Assembly (NCBI GenBank): GCA_947440715.1
Contig: CANETI010000131.1
Coordinates: 1-7,161, forward strand
From: Planctomycetota bacterium
GTDB taxonomy: Bacteria > Planctomycetota > UBA11346
Reading direction: 5' to 3'
Length of the DNA stretch: 7,161 nt
Notes under the pieces: generated by a model
What the model was told of the DNA's origin: nothing
What the model saw: only the letters and a program-made list of their open reading frames with translations
Databases searched by the model: none
Shown here: piece after piece, positions 1 through 5,093 of the stretch
Layout: each line of letters opens with the position of its first letter
How positions within the stretch are numbered: the first letter of the stretch is position 1
Position numbers and translations under genes: made by a program

Positions 1-2
1 GC

Positions 3-302
3 CACTCGCTTGATGCCAGCATGTCGCCCCAGGCAGTGTTCGCCAAGCTTGATATCGTTGTGCAGCAGTTGGTTATTGCCTGTCAAACATTGTATAACGG
101 TAATTGGGATGATTGCGCGGAAGACGTTCGTCGTCGTCAAGCTGGTCAGCCTTATCTCTATCGTTTGAAGATGAATATTGATGATGTGTTGGGCTGGCTT
201 TCCAGCCTCAAAAATTATGAGCAAACACGCGGTGAACGCTTTGCGGACACCAGTGATGCTAATGTCAGTAATAATGCTCAAGCAGTGAAGGATCTCCACT
301 AA
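3..302 (+). CDS. Unrecognised protein, C-terminal part (5' end probably outside the window)
   Basis: I do not recognise this protein. The frame is open from the left edge. The first ATG, at 21, has no Shine-Dalgarno sequence in the visible bases before it, so the gene most likely starts upstream and only its last ~99 codons are seen. From that ATG there would be 93 residues. The visible part is soluble and helix-like: a Val/Leu-rich stretch (about residues 8-22 counted from the ATG), a charged segment with Asp, Glu and a run of Arg (29-40), and a Tyr/Leu-rich stretch (45-66). A polar Asn/Ser/Asp-rich tail follows. It has two cysteines, no membrane segment and no known motif. Its TAA stop shares a base with the ATG of the propeller lipoprotein gene, so the two are probably co-transcribed and translationally coupled. 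Confidence is good that it is coding and low for anything about function. Confidence 0.66.
   Translation, partial: HSLDASMSPQAVFAKLDIVVQQLVIACQTLYNGNWDDCAEDVRRRQAGQPYLYRLKMNIDDVLGWLSSLKNYEQTRGERFADTSDANVSNNAQAVKDLH
288..292 (+). promoter_or_regulatory. Ribosome binding site for the propeller lipoprotein gene
   Basis: AAGGA lies 9 nt before the ATG at 302, inside the last codons of the upstream gene. Together with the overlapping stop and start (TAATG), it supports the start at 302 and suggests that ribosomes ending the first gene can re-initiate on the second. Confidence 0.6.
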
Positions 303-1777
303 TGTCGACCTCATCTTACGCCAATGATTTATTTGGCCGATTCGGACAACTCACAACAACAATATGTTTAGGCGCGACCCTCGTCGCGATGACGGGTTGT
401 GGCGATGATCGCGCATCTTACGATCCAAGCGCTGCATCAAGCGCCACACAAGTAACGGCCCAGCCCAAAGCGCAAAGTGTGCGTCAATTAAAGGACACTT
501 CGTTTGAACATTCGTGGGATTTGCAATTGCCCAAGCGCATTCGCAATGCTTGGATTAGCCCAGAATTACCGGACCTCATTTTCTTCCAAGTGGTTGAAAC
601 CTTTGAAATCTATGCCGTTGACGCTTATAGTGGTAATACGCGTTGGGTTACTCCGGCATTCGAAAAGCCGGCTCGATTATTGCCAGGCGCTAGTCGCGCG
701 GTGTCGATTAATAAGAGTGGTGAACAACGAGTTGATGATCGCATTTGGGTCATCGCTGATGACACGTTATTTAGTTTTGATGCGATATACGGCCAAATTG
801 TCTGGCGTTGGCAGTTGCCATTCTCGCCATCGACCAGCCCATTGGCGCTTGGCCCTGACTCGAATCAGCGTGTATTTATCGGCGACTGGGAAGGCCGTAT
901 GCAGGTGGTTTCCTACAACACCGAAAAGCAATTTCCGTGGATAAATTGGCAATTAAATTTACGTCAGCCAGTTAGCGCCATGCCGGTTCATCGTGATGGC
1001 TTAGTCTATCAAGGTGATCACAGCGGCATGATGCACTGCTTTAAACTTGACCGCGATCAAGTTTGGTCCTTCGACAGTGGCGCTCCAATTTATGGTTCTG
1101 CGCTGACGCGTGGTCGCGTGCTCTACGTGGGTAACGACAATAATACTATTTACGCTTTGAATCGTATGTCAGGCGAACGCCTTGGCGCATTGTACATGAA
1201 CGGTGCCATCAAACGTACTCCGTTTGCCTTTGTCGGTGAGCCAACTCGAATTTACGCCTGGGTTGAAGCAGGCGGCGGTCTGCCTTCAGGTTTGTACGCC
1301 ATAAAAACTCAGTCGGATACCGTACCATTTACCGATGCAGCAAAACATCCATTAGAAGTTGAGCGCATGGGCGTCGACTGGTTCGTTCCAGGCTATGATC
1401 GCATAGTTGGTTCAACTCCAGAACATCTATTTGTGACGACAGGCACTAGTACGGTAATTACGGCATTGCATCGCGCGACCGGCAAGGCGATGTGGAGTTG
1501 GGATACCAGCGAAATGCATCAACAATACCGCGATGACCGCGGCCGTCTGCAACCACGTGATGCGGTATTCGTCGCTCAATATCAAGATGCGCTCGATCAA
1601 AATCGCTCTATATATTCGGCCGATGAAACTGGGCATATTATCGCGTTCCGTGTCTTCGGCGATAAGCCTGGGGATCCTTTGACCGGAGCGCGTGTGGTTA
1701 AGCGCGATGAGGCGAAGCCAGCCGCCGCTGCAGATGCCGCGGAAAAACCAGCTGAAAAGCCAGCCGCAGCCCAATAA
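302..1777 (+). CDS. Putative lipoprotein with PQQ-like (BamB/WD-like) beta-propeller repeats
   Basis: This is a predicted exported, membrane-anchored beta-propeller of 491 aa. The N-terminus has a hydrophobic stretch (about residues 17-30) ending in MTGC, so Cys33 would be lipidated. The Met at -3 is less usual than Leu, and the 16-residue n-region is long with an Asp, so the signal peptide is probable rather than certain. A flexible Ala/Ser/Gln-rich linker (about 37-60) precedes repeats of the PQQ-like type: a strand, then a Tyr/Phe-x-Ala/Phe-Asp turn, then Gly and Trp. Repeats are visible near 101-116, 154-171, 190-217, 233-257, 272-295, 315-335, 375-401 and 437-451, enough for a 7-8-blade propeller. 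The C-terminus (about 470-491) is a low-complexity Ala/Lys/Pro tail. The fold resembles BamB of the outer-membrane assembly machine and the PQQ dehydrogenases, but no cofactor or catalytic residues can be assigned. A scaffold or binding role is an inference. The gene is coupled to the unknown upstream gene and followed by a strong terminator. Confidence 0.87.
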   Translation: MSTSSYANDLFGRFGQLTTTICLGATLVAMTGCGDDRASYDPSAASSATQVTAQPKAQSVRQLKDTSFEHSWDLQLPKRIRNAWISPELPDLIFFQVVETFEIYAVDAYSGNTRWVTPAFEKPARLLPGASRAVSINKSGEQRVDDRIWVIADDTLFSFDAIYGQIVWRWQLPFSPSTSPLALGPDSNQRVFIGDWEGRMQVVSYNTEKQFPWINWQLNLRQPVSAMPVHRDGLVYQGDHSGMMHCFKLDRDQVWSFDSGAPIYGSALTRGRVLYVGNDNNTIYALNRMSGERLGALYMNGAIKRTPFAFVGEPTRIYAWVEAGGGLPSGLYAIKTQSDTVPFTDAAKHPLEVERMGVDWFVPGYDRIVGSTPEHLFVTTGTSTVITALHRATGKAMWSWDTSEMHQQYRDDRGRLQPRDAVFVAQYQDALDQNRSIYSADETGHIIAFRVFGDKPGDPLTGARVVKRDEAKPAAAADAAEKPAEKPAAAQ

Positions 1778-1805
1778 GTTATTCTTCGTAAAGCAAATAA
1801 GCAGT

Positions 1806-1838
1806 AAAACCCCCGAGGTAACTCGGGGGTTTTTATTT
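1806..1838. terminator. Bidirectional Rho-independent terminator between convergent genes
   Basis: An 8-bp perfect stem (1810-1817 with 1822-1829, CCCCCGAG) closes a GTAA loop, a GNRA-type tetraloop. On the plus strand it is followed by TTTTTATTT. It is preceded by AAAA (1806-1809), which reads as a TTTT tract on the minus strand and can also extend the stem to 12 bp. It lies 28 bp after the stop of the propeller gene and 73 bp after the stop of pyk on the opposite strand, so one element can end both transcripts. The rest of the 125-bp gap shows nothing else convincing. Confidence 0.9.
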
Positions 1839-1902
1839 GGTTATTTATCTCAGTGGTTTCAGACCAATGCGAGACACGAAGATAGACGCTCGCTGTGGGC
1901 GC

Positions 1903-3387
1903 TTAGATTTGATAAACCTTAATGGTGTTCCCGCCGTTGGCGGAAATGCCGCTGATAACGACGATGGTGTCGCCTTCGTCAAATATTTTGAAGCGGAGAC
2001 ATTCCTCAGTCGCTTTTTCCACCTGATCTTGCAGGTTGTCCATAAAAGGAATGAGCACCGGAGTAATACCCCAAAATAGACTCATTTGTCGCCACGTGCG
2101 TTCATCGTAACATAGAGCAACGATTGGACCTTTGCCGCGACGCTTTGATAAAAGCAGAGCTTTTTCGATACTATTGCTCAGAACCATGACGCCATTGGCG
2201 TTCAATTCGCGTGACAGGTGATCGGCGGCGCCGCTAAAGGCGAAAGCAAAATTATTAAATGGCGCGCTATTACGGTCGAGTTTGACCGTGGCCATATACG
2301 GACTTTTCTCCGCTTCCACGGCGATGCGCGTCATTTCGGCCACGGCTTCTACAGGATATTTGCCATACGCCGTTTCGCCCGACAACATTACCGCATCGCT
2401 GCCGTCAAAAATGGCATTTGCAACGTCGCTGGATTCTGCGCGTGTTGGAATCGGACTTTCAATCATGGATTCAAGCATTTGCGTGGCGGTAATAACCAAT
2501 TTGCCCATGCGATTTGCTTTGTAGATCAAATCTTTTTGCACGACCGGTAAACGTTGCGTACTAATTTCAATGCCAAGATCGCCACGAGCGACCATGATGC
2601 CGTCGGTTTCGTGCAGAATTTCATCAATATGTTCAACCGCTTCTGGCTTTTCAATTTTTGCGATAATAGGGATATTACGTCCGGATTCAGCGATTCGACT
2701 TTTCAAATTACGCACATCGCGCGCCGTGCGCACAAAGCTCAGGGCAATATAATCGACATCATTAGCGATAGCCCATGCTAAGTCGGATTTATCCTTGTCG
2801 CTCATTGATGGCGTACTCACCGATACGCCAGGTAGATTGATGCCTTTATTACTCTTCAACCAACCACCAACTAAGACCAGGCCATGAATATCATCACCAT
2901 CGACGTGATCGACTTCAACACGCATGCGACCGTCATCGATTAATAGCACATTACCCTTAACCACATCGCGGGCTAATCCGGCATAGGTCGTGCCAACGCG
3001 CTTGGCGGTGCCTTCAGGACAGTCAGCAACCGTGATAACGACTTGGTCTCCAACACGCCATTCAACTGGTTTATTATCAATTAAACGCCCTGTGCGAATT
3101 TTTGGACCTTGCAAATCTGCCAATACGGCGACCGGACGTTCTAATTCCTGACTAATGCGACGAATCATTTGCAAATTGGCGAGGTGGTCAGCATGTTCAC
3201 CGTGACTCATATTTAAACGCGCGACATTAATGCCGGCTTTAAACAGTTGGCGCATGATAGTTTCACTACTGCACGCAGGCCCAATCGTGGCGACGATTTT
3301 CGTGCATTTACGTGCACGACGGGTAAAATTTTGTGAGGAGCTGACGGCGCTTTCGCCGGCAACAAAAACGCGAGTATCTATGGTCAT
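1903..3387 (-). CDS. pyk: Pyruvate kinase
   Basis: Converts phosphoenolpyruvate and ADP to pyruvate and ATP, the last step of glycolysis, in the cytoplasm. From the ATG at 3387 it has 494 aa, slightly longer than E. coli PykA/PykF, with a ~20-residue N-terminal extension. Visible landmarks are the PEP/cation loop with Arg57, Asn59 and Ser61; the DLQGPKIRTG segment (91-100); the B-domain cap (about 101-200); the signature IIAKIEKPEA with catalytic Lys244 and metal-binding Glu246; ARGDLG with Asp270; Thr302 in ATQMLESM; and a C-terminal allosteric domain (about 375-494). No key residue is missing. Lys96 with Leu92/Gln93 matches the group that does not need K+. The start was chosen because family similarity begins just after it and AGG lies 9 nt upstream. 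The frame stays open to a GTG at 3504, but that 39-residue extension looks unlike the family and has no ribosome binding site. It diverges from the nrnA-like gene. Confidence 0.96.
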   Translation of the reverse strand: MTIDTRVFVAGESAVSSSQNFTRRARKCTKIVATIGPACSSETIMRQLFKAGINVARLNMSHGEHADHLANLQMIRRISQELERPVAVLADLQGPKIRTGRLIDNKPVEWRVGDQVVITVADCPEGTAKRVGTTYAGLARDVVKGNVLLIDDGRMRVEVDHVDGDDIHGLVLVGGWLKSNKGINLPGVSVSTPSMSDKDKSDLAWAIANDVDYIALSFVRTARDVRNLKSRIAESGRNIPIIAKIEKPEAVEHIDEILHETDGIMVARGDLGIEISTQRLPVVQKDLIYKANRMGKLVITATQMLESMIESPIPTRAESSDVANAIFDGSDAVMLSGETAYGKYPVEAVAEMTRIAVEAEKSPYMATVKLDRNSAPFNNFAFAFSGAADHLSRELNANGVMVLSNSIEKALLLSKRRGKGPIVALCYDERTWRQMSLFWGITPVLIPFMDNLQDQVEKATEECLRFKIFDEGDTIVVISGISANGGNTIKVYQI

Positions 3388-3436
3388 AGGGGGCAGCCTA
3401 ATTCGAAACGGTTGATGGGAAAGCGGATGAAAGTGC

Positions 3437-3454
3437 TTTGTGATGTCGCACAAA
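3437..3454. repeat. Inverted repeat TTTGTG-N6-CACAAA, candidate operator
   Basis: Two perfect 6-bp arms (3437-3442 and 3449-3454) are separated by 6 bp in the leader of pyk, about 15-32 bp downstream of its predicted transcription start. Dyad symmetry of this size suits a dimeric repressor or roadblock site. The CRP half-sites TGTG/CACA are present but 2 bp too close together for a classical CRP site. No regulator can be named. Confidence 0.35.
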
Positions 3455-3456
3455 CA

Positions 3457-3475
3457 GCGCTTGCGCAAAGAGCGC
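3457..3475. repeat. GC-rich inverted repeat over the predicted pyk transcription start
   Basis: GCGCT (3457-3461) pairs with AGCGC (3471-3475) around a 9-nt loop. The 8-bp palindrome TTGCGCAA (3461-3468) overlaps its left arm, and GCGC occurs three times in 19 bp. It sits next to the pyk -10 box and across the likely +1, so it could be an operator or a structure at the 5' end of the transcript. It may also be chance. Confidence 0.25.
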
Positions 3476-3504
3476 ATCATAGCTGGACACCCTTTCATCG
3501 TCAC
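3476..3504 (-). promoter_or_regulatory. Candidate sigma70-type promoter of pyk
   Basis: Read on the minus strand, a -35 box GTGACG (3499-3504, 4 of 6 consensus bases) is followed after exactly 17 bp by a -10 box TATGAT (3476-3481, 5 of 6). Transcription would begin near 3469, giving a pyk leader of about 80 nt that contains the TTTGTG/CACAAA dyad. This assumes the organism uses E. coli-like promoter consensus. Confidence 0.45.
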
Positions 3505-3529
3505 GATAGTTCGTAGCCTACGCTATCAT
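3500..3529 (+). promoter_or_regulatory. Weak candidate promoter of the nrnA-like gene
   Basis: A good -10 box, TATCAT (3524-3529, 5 of 6), has only a poor -35, GTCACG (3500-3505, 3 of 6), at 18-bp spacing. The start would be near 3536, giving a leader of about 28 nt. The -35 overlaps the -35 of the divergent pyk promoter, so the two may compete for polymerase. Confidence 0.3.
3505..3527. repeat. Interrupted palindrome over the nrnA-side -10 box
   Basis: Outer arms GATAG (3505-3509) and CTATC (3523-3527) flank inner arms CGTAG (3512-3516) and CTACG (3518-3522), which meet at a single central C. Only a TT insertion on the left breaks the symmetry. Ten of the arm positions match. The short centre suits protein binding to DNA better than an RNA hairpin. 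It covers the spacer and part of the predicted -10 box, where a bound repressor would block transcription. Confidence 0.35.
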
Positions 3530-3551
3530 GACTTTCGAGGTCATACCAGTT

Positions 3552-3557
3552 GAGGAG
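3552..3557 (+). promoter_or_regulatory. Ribosome binding site that fixes the nrnA-like start
   Basis: GAGGAG lies 6 nt before the ATG at 3564. The earlier in-frame ATG at 3528 has no such sequence and would add 12 residues unlike the family, so the start at 3564 is preferred. Confidence 0.75.
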
Positions 3558-3563
3558 AGTTTA

Positions 3564-4547
3564 ATGACTTACAGCGCTGCAATCGAGTGCTTACGGACAG
3601 CAAAAAACATCGTGATCACGACCCACATCAATCCTGATGGAGATGGCGTCGGAGCTGGTCTGGCCTTGGTGCATGCCCTGAGTGGCCTTGGCAAACAAGT
3701 GCGATTTTTATGTCCCAGTAAAGTGGTGTCGATGTACGCCTTTTTACCAGGATATGCAGACATCCAAGTGCTTGAGGATGAAGCGAGTGCGGCAGCGACA
3801 GCAAAGGCCGATGTTATTATTAGCTGTGATGCGGGTGACATCGAACGCTTAGGTTTTGTTGCCAAGGTCGCGCGCACCACGCTTATTAATTTAGATCATC
3901 ACGTCACCAATACGCGTTTTGGCGACATTAATGTGGTTGACGTTAATGCCGAAAGCACGGGTGTGGTCGTCGAGCAAGTGTTGGAGGCTATGGGCGTCCC
4001 CTTGGATAAACGTATAGCTGAGTGTCTCTATACGACCATTGTTTTTGACACGGGCCGTTTCATGCACAGTAATACCACGGCGCACACCTTTCGCTGGACC
4101 GCAAAATTACTAGACGCTGGTATTGACGCCTCAGCCATTAATCGTTTCCTGGCCTATACGAAAAAGCCCCACGATTTATTGATTCAAAAGATGGGCATCG
4201 AAAATTTAAGTGTCGACGCACAGGAACAACGCATTGCTGGTATCGTGCTGAGCGCTGATGCAATCAAGGCCGTTGGCGAACCCGAAGATTGGGGCGACCT
4301 AGTGGAAATCGCGCGCAGTTTACAGGGGAATCAGATCGCTTATTTGCTGCGCGAATCCAAGGATAAAAAATCAGTCCGTTGCAGCATGCGCGCTAATCCG
4401 CCTTACGAAGTGGGAGTCGTTGCGCAGGCTTTTGGCGGCGGAGGCCATCGGCAAGCTGCTGGCTGCACTTATCAGGGCGATCTTGCGAGCGCGCTGCGCG
4501 ATATCGTTCCCAGGTTACGTCAGCAATTACCGAGCGAGATAAAATAA
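3564..4547 (+). CDS. nrnA: DHH/DHHA1 family phosphoesterase, NrnA-like (nano-RNase / pAp phosphatase)
   Basis: Predicted cytoplasmic, metal-dependent (typically Mn2+) phosphoesterase of 327 aa, about the usual NrnA length. NrnA enzymes degrade 2-5-nt RNAs left by larger RNases and often dephosphorylate pAp from sulfur metabolism. Visible motifs are HINPDGDG (residues 21-28) with metal ligands His21, Asp25 and Asp27; Asp89 in SCDAGD; the family-naming DHH at 111-113; and Asp162 in FDTGRF. The C-terminal DHHA1 domain (about 215-320) carries the substrate-binding GGGGHRQAAG loop (291-300). All expected residues are present, so it should be active. DHH relatives include c-di-AMP and c-di-GMP-type phosphodiesterases of similar length, but this one has no PAS, GGDEF-like or membrane part, which favours NrnA. 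The start is set by a strong ribosome binding site. It is divergent from pyk, and its stop is only 8 bp from the stop of the opposing lipoprotein gene. Confidence 0.88.
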   Translation: MTYSAAIECLRTAKNIVITTHINPDGDGVGAGLALVHALSGLGKQVRFLCPSKVVSMYAFLPGYADIQVLEDEASAAATAKADVIISCDAGDIERLGFVAKVARTTLINLDHHVTNTRFGDINVVDVNAESTGVVVEQVLEAMGVPLDKRIAECLYTTIVFDTGRFMHSNTTAHTFRWTAKLLDAGIDASAINRFLAYTKKPHDLLIQKMGIENLSVDAQEQRIAGIVLSADAIKAVGEPEDWGDLVEIARSLQGNQIAYLLRESKDKKSVRCSMRANPPYEVGVVAQAFGGGGHRQAAGCTYQGDLASALRDIVPRLRQQLPSEIK

Positions 4548-4568
4548 GCGTTCGATTAGCGGGAACGC
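4539..4568 (-). terminator. Probable terminator of the metG-lipoprotein operon
   Basis: A perfect 6-bp stem, GCGTTC (4548-4553) with GAACGC (4563-4568), has a 9-nt loop. On the minus strand it is followed by TTATTTTAT (4539-4547). The lipoprotein stop codon (4556-4558) lies in the loop, and the U-rich part overlaps the last codon and stop of the nrnA-like gene on the other strand. On the plus strand the hairpin directly follows the nrnA stop but lacks a T tract. The stem is short and the T tract is interrupted, so strength is uncertain. Confidence 0.5.
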
Positions 4569-5071
4569 ACGGATACCGGTTCTGCAAACATGACCGTGGC
4601 AGTTGCATGCGCGGGAATCACTAATTGTTTGCGATTTTGCAGCGACAGTTCGACGCGAAAACCACGACGATCATCGCTATTATCGATAACGTAGCCAGAC
4701 GCGGGGATGGTGGTGATGGAACCGTCTAGGTGTACCACTTGGAAGCCGGTAATCGTTAACGCGCAGCGGTCATCGGCTGTCAGTGCTTCTGCTGTGCTTA
4801 CAATTTGATATCGCACCACCGTTTTGGGATCGGAATCCTTTTCTCGCTTTAATGACCGTCCCGTACTACCTGCGCCATAAGGAAGAATCATTTGCGCGGG
4901 GTCAATCGCTTCGAGTGGTAATTCTCGCTCAACAAAAACCCATTCGGCAGCACCCGCAGGAATAACCCAGGAATCAGGCGGTGGTGGCTGTGCTGTTTGC
5001 ACGGTCTTTCCGCAGCCAATAATCAGCGCACCCATGGTGAGCAGGCAGGCGATCATGACGCGATGTTGCAC
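4556..5071 (-). CDS. Small putative lipoprotein of unknown function
   Basis: I do not recognise this 171-aa protein. It opens with a classic lipoprotein signal peptide: a short positive n-region, a hydrophobic core (about 6-19) and the lipobox IIGC, making Cys20 the lipidated residue and leaving a 152-aa mature protein. Gly at +2 does not suggest inner-membrane retention by the E. coli Asp+2 rule. A Gln/Pro linker with four prolines (29-32) follows. The rest alternates hydrophobic and polar residues in strand-like stretches (about 84-95, 103-130 and 137-167), suggesting a small beta-sandwich-like domain. One further cysteine (103) is present and no catalytic motif is seen. The start codon is GTG at 5071, chosen because GGAGG lies 4 nt upstream; the next in-frame ATG, at 5056, would be too far from it and would cut into the signal peptide. 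It follows metG by 22 bp and is probably co-transcribed. Its envelope role is inferred from the signal alone. Confidence 0.84.
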   Translation of the reverse strand: MQHRVMIACLLTMGALIIGCGKTVQTAQPPPPDSWVIPAGAAEWVFVERELPLEAIDPAQMILPYGAGSTGRSLKREKDSDPKTVVRYQIVSTAEALTADDRCALTITGFQVVHLDGSITTIPASGYVIDNSDDRRGFRVELSLQNRKQLVIPAHATATVMFAEPVSVRSR

Positions 5072-5075
5072 AGAG

Positions 5076-5080
5076 CCTCC
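5076..5080 (-). promoter_or_regulatory. Ribosome binding site that fixes a GTG start
   Basis: GGAGG on the minus strand, 4 nt before the GTG at 5071, lies in the 22-bp gap after the metG stop. It is the reason for choosing a GTG rather than the downstream ATG as the start of the small lipoprotein. The spacing is slightly short. Confidence 0.7.
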
Positions 5081-5093
5081 GGAAATAACGGAA

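Noticed and set aside
767..952. Minus-strand open frame inside the propeller gene
   Set aside because: It lies fully within a gene with strong repeat structure on the plus strand, has no ribosome binding site or recognisable protein features, and looks like a reading-frame shadow.
1427..1774. Minus-strand 115-aa open frame opposite the end of the propeller gene
   Set aside because: It is antisense to the low-complexity tail and last repeats. Its composition (Trp, Gly, Arg, Ile patches) is what the reverse of that sequence would give.
1852..1864. Small inverted repeat TGGT-TTCAG-ACCA downstream of pyk
   Set aside because: Arms of only 4 bp with no T tract or context are expected by chance.
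1692..2079. Two plus-strand frames crossing the terminator region into the 3' end of pyk
   Set aside because: They run through the 1806-1838 terminator hairpin and then antisense to conserved pyruvate kinase sequence.
2218..2781. Plus-strand frames of 75-110 aa antisense to pyk
   Set aside because: They are antisense to fully conserved pyruvate kinase motifs, and the His/Phe/Arg-rich translations match no family.
3437..3454. Classical CRP site
   Set aside because: The TGTG and CACA halves are 2 bp too close together and the flanking consensus bases are missing.
3528..3563. Upstream ATG as start of the nrnA-like gene
   Set aside because: It has no ribosome binding site, it overlaps the predicted -10 box, and the GAGGAG site sits correctly for the ATG at 3564.
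4393..4608. Minus-strand 71-aa frame over the end of the nrnA-like gene
   Set aside because: It overlaps two well-supported genes and the operon terminator, and is antisense to the conserved GGGGHRQAAG region.
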